Assembly: GCA_036555615.1 (NCBI GenBank)
Contig: DATBKZ010000048.1
Location: 1 to 64,000 of the forward strand
Length of the DNA stretch: 64,000 nt
From: SG8-41 sp036555615
GTDB lineage: Bacteria > Pseudomonadota > Gammaproteobacteria > Burkholderiales > SG8-41
Direction: 5' to 3'
The translations under genes were made by a program, and so were the position numbers. Under the pieces are notes generated by a model, which saw only the letters and a program-made list of their open reading frames with translations, was not told where the DNA came from and ran no database searches. Every line of letters begins with the position of its first letter. The stretch's first letter is position 1. Below, one piece after another: positions 8,463 through 16,299 of this stretch.

Positions 8463-10742
8463 ATGAATCCAGTGACCCGTCGCGATTTTCTCAAGGCCGC
8501 CGGCTCGCTCGTCGTGAGCATCACGATTCCCGGCGCCGTATCCAGTGCACTCGGCCAGGGCATATCGTCTGTCGCCACGCTCGGCGGCAAGCCCCCGCTG
8601 GTGCCCGACCAGCTCGATTCGTGGATCGCGATTCTGTCCGATGGCAGCGTCACCGCCTTCTTTGGCAAGATGGATATGGGCCAGGGCGTGGACGTCGCGA
8701 TCGCGCAGATCGTGGCGGAGGAGCTCGACGTCGCCTTCGAAAAAGTGAACGTCGTCATGGGCGACACCGCCTTTACCTGCAACCAGGGCGGCGCCTCCGG
8801 CAGCACCGGCATCCAGAGAGGCGGCGTAACCCTGCGTAATGCCGCAGCGGAAGCCCGCCGCATCCTGCTCGAGCGCGCATCGAAAAGGCTCGAGGTCCCG
8901 GTCGATCAGCTCGTCGTGGAGGACGGCGTGGTCCGGGATCCCCGCTACGGATTGGCGAGCGTGAGCTACGGCGAGCTGGTCGGCGGCCAGCACCTCCACC
9001 ACAAGCTCGAGTGGAACAAGCGTTACGGCAACGCGCTTGCCCTCAAGGTGCGGGCGCAACCGAAGGACCCCTCGCAGCACAAGATCGTCGGTAGGTCGTT
9101 CCCGCAGAAGATCGTCGCCGAGAAGGTGTACGGGCGCGCTGAGTTCATCACCGACGTCAAGATCGAGGGGATGCTGCACGGGCGGATCGTCCGGCCGCCC
9201 AATGCAGGCTGCTCGCCGGTGTCCGTCGACGAGGGCTCGATCCGGAGTATTCCGGGCGCACGCGTTGTGCGCGAGAAGGACTTTCTCGCGGTGGTGGCCG
9301 AGCGCGAGTGGGATGCGGTACGCGCAGCCGAAACCCTCAAGGTCACCTGGACGCCGCAGTGCGCGCCCTACCCGCCCATGGAAAAGCTCCACCAGCACAT
9401 CCGCGAAGCGAAACCCAACGGAAAGGGAATGCCGGTTAATCGGGGCGACGTGGAGGCGGCGCTGAAAGGCGCGAGCCGCATCGTGCAGGCGGAGTACGAG
9501 TGGCCGCTGCAGTCGCATGCGAGCATGGGTCCCGCGTGCGCGATTGCCGACGTGAGGAAGGGCGAGGCGCGGCTGTGGACCGGCACGCAGAAACCCCACT
9601 TCGCGCGCGACGGGGTGGCAAGGATCGCGGGGATTCCGGTCGACAAGGTGCGCGCGACGTGGGTCATGGGTCCGGGATCCTACGGCCGCAATGACGCTGG
9701 TGATGCGGCACATGACGCCGCGCTGCTGTCGAAGCTGACCGGCCGGCCGGTGCGCGTCCAGTACATGCGGCACGAAGGCACGGGCTGGGATCCCAAGGGT
9801 CCCGCCGCCGTATTCCGCGGCAAGGCCGGCCTCGATGCGGCGGGCAACGTCGTGGCCTACGAGTTCTACGGAAAAGGATTCACGCGCCAGGAAGTGGCGA
9901 CCAACGAGTCCAACCCCAAGGACACGCTCGCCGGGCAGCTGACCGGCTGGAAGCCCAAAGCCAACATCATCTTCCAGCACCCGGCGGAAGTGTACGGATT
10001 CGAGAACAAGCGCTGCTGGTGGGAGACGATTCCGACGCTGCTCGAGCGCGGGTCGCCGCTGCGCGTGAGCCACCTGCGCGACCCCCTCGGACCGGAGCTT
10101 CATTTCGCCAGCGAGTCATTCATCGATGAAGTCGCGCTGGCGGCAGGTGCCGACCCGGTCGCGTTCCGGCTGCGCCATCTCGCGCACGATGCGCGTCATT
10201 CGGCGGTCGTGAAGGCGGCCGCGGAGAAGGCGCGATGGAAGGCCCGACCCAATCCCAACCGCGGCCGGGGCGACGTCATGACCGGACGCGGCATCTCCTA
10301 CACGGAGCGGAACGGCACCATCGTCGCCATGATTGCTGAGGTCGAAGTGGACCGCCGCAGCGGACGCGTGTGGGCGAAGAAATTCACTGTCGCGCACGAT
10401 TGCGGGCAGATCATCAATCCGGAGGGGCTCAAGCTCACCATCGAGGGCAATATCGTGATGGCACTCTCGCGCACGCTCTTCGAGGAAGTGCTCTTCACGC
10501 AAAACAACGTCGCGAGCGTAGACTGGGCGACCTACCCGATCCTGGAGATGGCCGACGCTCCGGAAGCGATCGACATCGCGCTCATCAACCGGCCCGAGAT
10601 GGCGCCGCAGGGCGCCGGCGAGCCGTCGACGCGCACGGTGCCGGCGGCGGTAGCGAACGCGATCTTCGACGCAACCGGCGTGCGCGTGCGCAAGGTGCCG
10701 ATCACGCCGGAGCGCATGAAGGCCGCTCTCGCCCGCGCCTAG
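8463..10742 (+). CDS. Molybdopterin-binding large subunit of molybdenum hydroxylase (isoquinoline 1-oxidoreductase beta type)
   Basis: 759 residues. The N-terminus carries a twin-arginine signal (TRRDFLKAAGS, hydrophobic to about residue 33), so the folded complex is probably exported to the periplasm with the small subunit as passenger. The aldehyde oxidase/xanthine dehydrogenase a/b hammerhead and the molybdopterin-binding domains follow. The catalytic glutamate of the family is E720 in QGAGEPS. The enzyme hydroxylates a carbon next to a heteroatom or oxidises an aldehyde; the substrate cannot be read from sequence. A REP-like palindrome follows the stop and the hydroxypyruvate isomerase gene begins 62 bases on. 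Confidence 0.93.
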   Translation: MNPVTRRDFLKAAGSLVVSITIPGAVSSALGQGISSVATLGGKPPLVPDQLDSWIAILSDGSVTAFFGKMDMGQGVDVAIAQIVAEELDVAFEKVNVVMGDTAFTCNQGGASGSTGIQRGGVTLRNAAAEARRILLERASKRLEVPVDQLVVEDGVVRDPRYGLASVSYGELVGGQHLHHKLEWNKRYGNALALKVRAQPKDPSQHKIVGRSFPQKIVAEKVYGRAEFITDVKIEGMLHGRIVRPPNAGCSPVSVDEGSIRSIPGARVVREKDFLAVVAEREWDAVRAAETLKVTWTPQCAPYPPMEKLHQHIREAKPNGKGMPVNRGDVEAALKGASRIVQAEYEWPLQSHASMGPACAIADVRKGEARLWTGTQKPHFARDGVARIAGIPVDKVRATWVMGPGSYGRNDAGDAAHDAALLSKLTGRPVRVQYMRHEGTGWDPKGPAAVFRGKAGLDAAGNVVAYEFYGKGFTRQEVATNESNPKDTLAGQLTGWKPKANIIFQHPAEVYGFENKRCWWETIPTLLERGSPLRVSHLRDPLGPELHFASESFIDEVALAAGADPVAFRLRHLAHDARHSAVVKAAAEKARWKARPNPNRGRGDVMTGRGISYTERNGTIVAMIAEVEVDRRSGRVWAKKFTVAHDCGQIINPEGLKLTIEGNIVMALSRTLFEEVLFTQNNVASVDWATYPILEMADAPEAIDIALINRPEMAPQGAGEPSTRTVPAAVANAIFDATGVRVRKVPITPERMKAALARA

Positions 10743-10765
10743 GCGAACGATCGGCCACGGCCCTC

Positions 10766-10795
10766 TCGTCATTCCCGCGGAGGCGGGAATCCAGG
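10766..10795. repeat. REP-like palindrome
   Basis: A perfect hairpin ATTCCCGC-GGAG-GCGGGAAT flanked by CGTC and CCAGG. The same family occurs at 25641 and, as a paired copy, at 34133-34203. Confidence 0.85.
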
Positions 10796-10803
10796 TAATT
10801 GCC

Positions 10804-11586
10804 ATGCCCCGCTTCTGCGCCAACCTGACGATGCTCTGGAACGAGCTCGACTTCATGGACCGCTTTGGCGCCGCGGCGAAGGCGGGATTCCGGGGGGTCG
10901 AATACCTCTTTCCCTATGAGCATGACAAGGCACGCATCGCCGCCGAATTGAAGAAGCACGGGCTCGTCCAGGTCCTGCACAACCTGCCTGCGGGCAACTG
11001 GGCGAAGGGCGAGCGCGGCATCGGCTGCCACCCCGACCGCATGAAGGAATTCCAGGCCGGCGTCGCGACGGCGATCGAGTACGCGACGGCGCTCGGATGC
11101 GGGCAGTTGAACTGCCTTGCCGGGATCCGCCCGCGCAACACCGACCCGAACGACGCGCGCGAGACGTTCATCAAGAACCTCCAGTATGCCGCGCCCCGCT
11201 TGAAGGACGCCGGGATCAGGCTCCTGATCGAGCCGATCAACACTCGCGACATCCCCGGCTTCTTCCTGTGCTACTCGAAGCAGGCGCTCGACATCATCAC
11301 GGCGGTCGGCTCGGACAACCTGTTCCTGCAATTCGATCTCTATCACGCGCAGGTCATGGAAGGCGACCTGGCGCGCACGATCGAGACCAACCAGGATCGG
11401 ATCCCGCACGTGCAAATCGCCGACAACCCCGGGCGCAATGAACCCGGCACCGGCGAGATCAATTACCCCTTCCTGTTCGGTCAAATGGATCGTCTCGGCT
11501 ACTCCGGCTGGGTTGGCTGCGAATACAAGCCGAAGACGACGACCGAAGCGGGGCTCGGGTGGATCAAGCCCTACCTCAAGCACTGA
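10804..11586 (+). CDS. hyi: Hydroxypyruvate isomerase
   Basis: 260 residues, the normal Hyi length, a TIM-barrel of the xylose-isomerase-like superfamily. Recognisable segments are MPRFCANLTMLWNELDFMDR at the N-terminus, CGQLNCLAGIRP near residue 100, LLIEPINTRDIPGFF near 140 (metal-binding Glu), LQFDLYHAQVMEGD near 177 and GCEYKPKTTTEAGL at the end. It interconverts hydroxypyruvate and tartronate semialdehyde, the substrate of the reductase encoded at 14613, so these two genes form one short pathway from glyoxylate. The transporter genes lie between them. Confidence 0.93.
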   Translation: MPRFCANLTMLWNELDFMDRFGAAAKAGFRGVEYLFPYEHDKARIAAELKKHGLVQVLHNLPAGNWAKGERGIGCHPDRMKEFQAGVATAIEYATALGCGQLNCLAGIRPRNTDPNDARETFIKNLQYAAPRLKDAGIRLLIEPINTRDIPGFFLCYSKQALDIITAVGSDNLFLQFDLYHAQVMEGDLARTIETNQDRIPHVQIADNPGRNEPGTGEINYPFLFGQMDRLGYSGWVGCEYKPKTTTEAGLGWIKPYLKH

Positions 11587-11680
11587 GCCACGGGCGTGCT
11601 TGACGAGGGGGGACCCCGGCGACACAATCCGCGACACCGCCGCATTCCGTCACGCAACCCCATCGAGCACAGGAGGAGTC

Positions 11681-12613
11681 ATGAAACGCACATTTCTCGC
11701 CGCTCTTTCCGCCGCGCTGCTGGCGTCGCCCGCCTTCGCGCAGCAACTGAGGATGATGACCGGTCCACAGGGTGGCTCGTGGTATCCACTGGGGGGCGCG
11801 ATCCAGGGGATCCTCGAGAAGAACATACCGGGCGTGACGATGTCCGTTGCTCCCGGCGCGGGCATCTCGAACGTGCTGGGCGTGCAGACCGGCAAGGCCG
11901 ACCTGGGCTTCGGCAACGCCAGCTCGACCTACGACGGGGTGCTCGGCCGCGATCCCTTCAAGCAGAAGACCGCCAACGTCTGCCATGTCGCGACGCTCTA
12001 CTTCCAGTACTTTCATGCGGTCGCGCTGGCTGATGCGGGCGTGAAGAACCTCGGTGAAGCCAAAGGCAAGGCACTCACCACCCAGCAGAAGGGGAACACC
12101 GGCGAGCAGATGACGCGTGATGCGCTGAAGGTGTATGGCCTCGACTACGGCAAGATGTCGAAGGTGAACTTCGGTTCCTACACCGACTCGGTGTCCCAGC
12201 TGAAGGACGGGCACGCCCAGATCTTCACCCTCATCACGACCGTCCCGGCTTCCGCGATCATGGATCTCGCCTCCGCGCGCGACGTCCGCGTGCTCGAGAT
12301 CCCCGACGACAAGTTCAGGGCCGCGCAGGCGCTCAACCGCGGCTACGACCGGCGCATCATCAAGGCGGGCAGCTATCCGAAGCAGGACCGGGACGTGCAG
12401 ACCATCGGCACCTGGACCCACCTCATCGCAAGCTGCAAGCTGCCGGAAGCCCTCGTCTACAACATCACCAAGGCGCTCGCGAGCAACGTCGAGACCCTCG
12501 GCAACGTCGTGGCGGCGGTGAAAGGCCTGTCCGTCAAGGACATGGCGACCGACGTGGGCGTACCGTTGCACCCCGGGGCCAGGAAGTTCTACCAGGAGGC
12601 AAAGGCGCTCTAG
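11681..12613 (+). CDS. TAXI-family TRAP transporter substrate-binding protein
   Basis: 310 residues from the ATG behind AGGAGGAG; the frame is open upstream but a signal peptide (residues 1-21, LLASPAFAQQ) starts here. The TAXI signature GGSWYPLGGAIQGILEKN is near residue 29, followed by VAPGAGISNVLGVQTGKADL. TAXI proteins bind organic acids or related anions in the periplasm and deliver them to a fused DctQM-type permease, the next gene. With neighbours for glyoxylate metabolism, a small hydroxy- or keto-acid ligand is likely but unproved. A strong hairpin separates it from the permease. Confidence 0.93.
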   Translation: MKRTFLAALSAALLASPAFAQQLRMMTGPQGGSWYPLGGAIQGILEKNIPGVTMSVAPGAGISNVLGVQTGKADLGFGNASSTYDGVLGRDPFKQKTANVCHVATLYFQYFHAVALADAGVKNLGEAKGKALTTQQKGNTGEQMTRDALKVYGLDYGKMSKVNFGSYTDSVSQLKDGHAQIFTLITTVPASAIMDLASARDVRVLEIPDDKFRAAQALNRGYDRRIIKAGSYPKQDRDVQTIGTWTHLIASCKLPEALVYNITKALASNVETLGNVVAAVKGLSVKDMATDVGVPLHPGARKFYQEAKAL

Positions 12614-12628
12614 CGCCTGGCGAAATGA

Positions 12629-12661
12629 CAGCGGCGCGAGCCCTCGCGCCGCTGTTTTTTT
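12629..12661 (+). terminator. Strong intrinsic terminator between TAXI binding protein and permease
   Basis: A near-perfect 12-bp GC-rich stem (CAGCGGCGCGAG / CTCGCGCCGCTG) is followed by seven T residues, and lies 22 bases before the permease start. It would partly uncouple permease expression from the binding protein, keeping the soluble component in excess. Confidence 0.88.
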
Positions 12662-12683
12662 GTCCGACTGCGGAAAGTAGCGG

Positions 12684-14600
12684 ATGAGCGCTGAACGCGT
12701 CATCAAGATCAGCATCGCGCTGATTGCGGTCGGCATGTCGGTCTACCACCTGACGGTCGCCTTCATCGGCGCACCTCAGCAGCTCTTCTTCCGCAGCACC
12801 CATCTGCTATTCGCCATGGCGCTCGTGTTCCTGATCTATCCCAGCTTCCGGGGGCAGGCAAAGGCAGAAGGAGCCGTGCGCGACGACGCCGGCGGCACGC
12901 TCGGCGCGACGCCTTCGGCACGGGCCTCGTGGCTTGACCTCGCACTCATCGCGGCGACCGCCGTGACCATCGTCTATGTCTGGTGGAACCACGAGCACCT
13001 TATCACTCGCTTTGTGTTCGTCGAGGACCCCGCCGATATCGAGCTGATCCTCGGATTCGTCTTCACGGCGCTGGTACTGGAGGCGACACGCCGCGTGATC
13101 GGCTGGGCGTTGCCGGCGACAGCATTGCTTTTCCTCGCCTACGCGCTTTTCTACGCCAATACCCGCCCGCAGCAGCTGATCGAGATCATGTACCTCACCA
13201 CCGAAGGCATCTTCGGCCCGACGCTCGGAGTGTCCGCGGCGTACGTGATCCTGTTCGTGCTGTTTGGCGCCTTCATGGAGCGCACGGGGGTCGGCAGGCT
13301 GTTCATGGATTTTGCCCTGTCGCTAACCGGCCACACGGCAGGCGGCCCCGGCAAGGTGGCAGTGGTGAGTTCCAGCCTGTTTGGTACCGTCTCGGGCAGC
13401 GCGGTCGCCAACGTGCTGGTAGACGGCCCGATCACCATTCCGCTCATGAAGCGCAGCGGCTTCCGGCCGGCGTTCGCCGCTGCGGTCGAGTCGGTCGCGT
13501 CCACGGGCGGGCAGATCATGCCCCCGATCATGGGCGCGGCGGCCTTCGTGATGGCCGAATTCCTCGCGGTGAGCTATCTGCAGGTGACGCTGTGGGCCCT
13601 GATCCCCGCCGTTCTTTACTACGTCGCCGTGTTCTTCGCCGTGCACTTCGAGTCGAAGCGCGTCGGACTGCTCGGGCTGCCGCGCGCGGAATGCCCCCAA
13701 CTCGGCGTGGTCCTGCGCGAGCGTGGCCATTTGTTCATTCCGATCCTGGTGATCCTGATCGGGCTCTTCGCCGGCTACAGTGCCCCGCTTTGCGCGCTGG
13801 CCGGAACGCTTTCCTGCGTCCCGGTCGCGCTGCTGCGCAAGGGCACCCGCCAGGGCATCACGTGGCGCACGGTGTGGGGCGCGCTCGAGGATGGCGCGAA
13901 GAACTCGATCGCCGTGGCGCTCGCCTGCGCCTGCGCGGGAATCATTATCGGAGTCATCACGCAGACCGGCGCGGCCATCAATTTCACGAGCCTGGTGGTG
14001 GGGCTCGCGCGAGACCTGCTGCCGCTCGCGCTCGTGCTCACGATGCTCGCCGGCATCGTGCTCGGCATGGGCATGCCGACGACGCCCGCCTACATCGTCA
14101 TGGTGTCGCTCCTGGTACCGGCATTGATCAAGCTTGGCGCGATTCCTCCCGCGGCGCACATGTTCGCGTTTTACTTCGCGATCCTCTCCGCGATCACGCC
14201 CCCGGTCGCGCTCGCCGTCTACGCGGCCGCCGGTCTCGCGAAGGCCAACCTGTGGCAGGCGGGCTGGACCGCCGTGCGGGTAGGCGCCGCTGGATTCATC
14301 GTGCCGTTCATGTTCGTATTCGAGCCCTCGCTCCTCATGATCGGCGGGTGGCAGGTGATCCTGCACTCGTTCGTCTCAGCCACCATCGGCACGATCTGTC
14401 TGGCGGCGGGACTCTTTGGATACCTGTTTCGCGAAGCGCGCCTCTGGGAGCGCGTCTCCCTGGTGGCTGCCGCGGTGCTGCTAATCAAGCCGGGACTGAT
14501 CACGGACGCAATCGGGATCGGACTCATCGTGGTCGTCGTGACGAGCCAGCTCGCCTTCCGCGGCGCAAAGCCGATTGCCGGCGACCGCGCCGTGGAATAG
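12684..14600 (+). CDS. TRAP transporter fused permease (DctQ-DctM, TAXI type)
   Basis: 638 residues with about 16 predicted helices: a short four-helix DctQ-like part (residues about 1-135) joined to a DctM-like large domain. Conserved DctM segments include FGTVSGSAVANVLVDG near residue 235, STGGQIMPPIMGAAAFVMAE near 272, and GMGMPTTPAYIVM near 460. It uses an ion gradient to import the ligand delivered by the TAXI protein. The fused form is typical for TAXI systems. Expression may depend on read-through of the terminator just upstream. The reductase gene follows after 12 bases. Confidence 0.94.
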   Translation: MSAERVIKISIALIAVGMSVYHLTVAFIGAPQQLFFRSTHLLFAMALVFLIYPSFRGQAKAEGAVRDDAGGTLGATPSARASWLDLALIAATAVTIVYVWWNHEHLITRFVFVEDPADIELILGFVFTALVLEATRRVIGWALPATALLFLAYALFYANTRPQQLIEIMYLTTEGIFGPTLGVSAAYVILFVLFGAFMERTGVGRLFMDFALSLTGHTAGGPGKVAVVSSSLFGTVSGSAVANVLVDGPITIPLMKRSGFRPAFAAAVESVASTGGQIMPPIMGAAAFVMAEFLAVSYLQVTLWALIPAVLYYVAVFFAVHFESKRVGLLGLPRAECPQLGVVLRERGHLFIPILVILIGLFAGYSAPLCALAGTLSCVPVALLRKGTRQGITWRTVWGALEDGAKNSIAVALACACAGIIIGVITQTGAAINFTSLVVGLARDLLPLALVLTMLAGIVLGMGMPTTPAYIVMVSLLVPALIKLGAIPPAAHMFAFYFAILSAITPPVALAVYAAAGLAKANLWQAGWTAVRVGAAGFIVPFMFVFEPSLLMIGGWQVILHSFVSATIGTICLAAGLFGYLFREARLWERVSLVAAAVLLIKPGLITDAIGIGLIVVVVTSQLAFRGAKPIAGDRAVE

Positions 14601-14612
14601 AGGAGGACAACT

Positions 14613-15500
14613 ATGAGCAACATCGGATTCATCGGACTCGGCATCATGGGCAAGCCCATGGCCGGCAATCTCATCAAGGGCGGGCACACGCTCTTTCTTC
14701 ATTCGCGCAGCGGCGTGCCGCAGGAGCTGACGGCGGCTGGCGGCAAGGCCTGCGCCAGCGCAAAGGAGGTGGCGCAGAAGGCCGACATCGTTATCACCAT
14801 GGTGCCGGACACGCCCGATGTCGAGAAGGCGCTCTTCGGGCCGAACGGCGTCGCCGAGGGTCTATCCCGGGGCAAGACCGTCGTGGACATGAGCTCGATC
14901 TCGCCGATCGAAACCAAGAATTTCGCCAAGCGCATCAACGAGCTCGGCTGCGAATACCTCGACGCCCCGGTGTCCGGCGGTGAAGTCGGCGCGAAGAACG
15001 CCGCGCTCACCATCATGGTGGGCGGCAGCCAGGCGACCTTCGACAAGGTGAAGCCGCTGTTCGATCTGATGGGCAAGAACATCACTCTGGTGGGTGGCAA
15101 CGGCGACGGCCAGACCTGCAAGGTGTGCAATCAGATCATCGTCGCCCTCAACATCGAGGCGGTGAGCGAGGCGCTGGTGTTCGCGTCGAAAGCCGGCGCC
15201 GATCCAGCACGGGTGCGCCAGGCTCTGATGGGCGGCTTCGCAGCATCGCGTATTCTTGAAGTGCACGGCGAGCGCATGATCAAGCGCACCTTCGATCCCG
15301 GATTCCGGATCGAGCTGCACCAGAAGGATCTGGGCCTTGCGCTTTCCGGCGCCCGGGCCATGGGCGTCAGCCTGCCGAACACCTCCACCGCGCAGCAGCT
15401 CTTCAACGCCTGCGTGGCGGCTGGCGGCGCGAAATGGGATCACTCCGCGATGGTGCGCGCGCTCGAGAAGATGGCCAATCACGACGTTGCGAAGCTGTGA
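14613..15500 (+). CDS. glxR: 2-hydroxy-3-oxopropionate (tartronate semialdehyde) reductase
   Basis: 295 residues, a beta-hydroxyacid dehydrogenase. The Rossmann motif GFIGLGIMGKPMAGNL is at residues 5-20, the substrate-binding APVSGGEVGA near 119-128, and the catalytic lysine is K170 in GQTCKVCNQ. It reduces tartronate semialdehyde to D-glycerate with NAD(P)H. With hyi at 10804 and the glcDEF oxidase at 16300 it covers glycolate to glyoxylate to glycerate, lacking only glyoxylate carboligase. The ThDP enzyme at 21496 is a distant relative of carboligase but is not obviously Gcl. A good AGGAGG ribosome site precedes the ATG. Confidence 0.94.
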   Translation: MSNIGFIGLGIMGKPMAGNLIKGGHTLFLHSRSGVPQELTAAGGKACASAKEVAQKADIVITMVPDTPDVEKALFGPNGVAEGLSRGKTVVDMSSISPIETKNFAKRINELGCEYLDAPVSGGEVGAKNAALTIMVGGSQATFDKVKPLFDLMGKNITLVGGNGDGQTCKVCNQIIVALNIEAVSEALVFASKAGADPARVRQALMGGFAASRILEVHGERMIKRTFDPGFRIELHQKDLGLALSGARAMGVSLPNTSTAQQLFNACVAAGGAKWDHSAMVRALEKMANHDVAKL

Positions 15501-15541
15501 TTGACGCCAGCACCGGCCCCGCCTGGCACTAAATTCCCGCC

Positions 15542-15883
15542 GTGCTGCCCGAGTTTGAGCGGCGCCTCGTCGAGCGGCTGCTCGACCGCTTCTACGACCG
15601 GCGGCTCCTCGCCCACGTCGAGCATCAGAGCCGGCTCGGCCACGCCATCCGCGGAAACTCCATCACGCTGTTCGAGCTGCGGCCGGACTTCGACGATCCG
15701 GCGACCTGGGCAAGATCGCCGATTGCGCAATTCCGGTTCAGTCCCGCCAAGAGCTTATGGTCGCTTTACTGGCACGATCGGAACCAGCGCTGGAGGCTGT
15801 ACGGCGACATGGCGGCCACCCGGAACTTCGAATCACTGCTCTCCGAGGTCGACCGCGATCCCACATCCATTTTTTGGGGGTGA
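15542..15883 (+). CDS. Small conserved protein, DUF3024-like
   Basis: 113 residues from a GTG start; no ATG fits the conserved N-terminus LPEFERRLVERLLDRFYD. The sequence is rich in aromatic residues and arginine (SLWSLYWHDRNQRWRLY) and ends FWG, as expected for the DUF3024 family. Its function is unknown. It shows no membrane segment or signal. It lies 41 bases after glxR on the same strand and may be read through from it. Confidence 0.75.
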   Translation: MLPEFERRLVERLLDRFYDRRLLAHVEHQSRLGHAIRGNSITLFELRPDFDDPATWARSPIAQFRFSPAKSLWSLYWHDRNQRWRLYGDMAATRNFESLLSEVDRDPTSIFWG

Positions 15884-15948
15884 GAGCCCGCATGAAGCGC
15901 GTGCGCCGCTCGCAACGCGCCATTGCCCGCGCGCAGCCGGAATCGCTG

Positions 15949-16215
15949 TCACCGCCGGCTGGATTTCCGCACCGCCGGGTTGAGCTTGTCGATATCCGCC
16001 TTGACCTGCTCGCGGCCCCGCTCGTAGACGATCTCCCGCCCCATCACCGATCCGGCGTAAGCGAGGCCATTCCGAGTCGGCGTCAGCGTGCATTTGACAT
16101 TATGGATGCCTTCCCCGATCACGACTTCGATGTGCTCGGGCCGCTTGTTCAGCACCACGACGTCGATGGTCTGCCCGGTTTCGGTTATCCGTACCTTGAT
16201 CTTCTCGATGCTCAT
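15949..16215 (-). CDS. Small protein of unknown function
   Basis: 88 residues (MSIEKIKVRITETGQTIDVV to AVRKSSRR). The predicted structure is mostly beta strand with a basic C-terminal helix; there is no membrane segment. It is the only minus-strand gene inside the plus-strand glycolate region. The ATG has no clear ribosome site. The codon pattern and the strand-like alternation of V/I residues favour a real gene over chance. Possible relatives are short conserved hypothetical proteins of Betaproteobacteria, but no function can be named. Confidence 0.6.
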   Translation of the reverse strand: MSIEKIKVRITETGQTIDVVVLNKRPEHIEVVIGEGIHNVKCTLTPTRNGLAYAGSVMGREIVYERGREQVKADIDKLNPAVRKSSRR

Positions 16216-16234
16216 AAGAAACAGGAGGTCGGGA

Positions 16235-16299
16235 CCCGCATTGACATATGATAATCTAAGAACTAACCCCTTCGTGACCCCGTTCGTTAGAATCCGCGC
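16235..16299. promoter_or_regulatory. AT-rich divergent promoter region upstream of glcD
   Basis: An AT-rich island stands out in GC-rich surroundings. On the plus strand a consensus -35 TTGACA (16241-16246) is followed after 17 bases by a weak -10 (TAACCC); an alternative -10 TATGAT/GATAAT lies closer. The glcD ATG has no Shine-Dalgarno sequence. Confidence 0.35.

Noticed and set aside
7608..10103. Long minus-strand open frame opposite the molybdenum hydroxylase genes
   Set aside because: High GC makes antisense frames stay open by chance. The plus-strand genes have full domains, cofactor motifs and ribosome sites, while the antisense product is Arg/His-rich without any motif.
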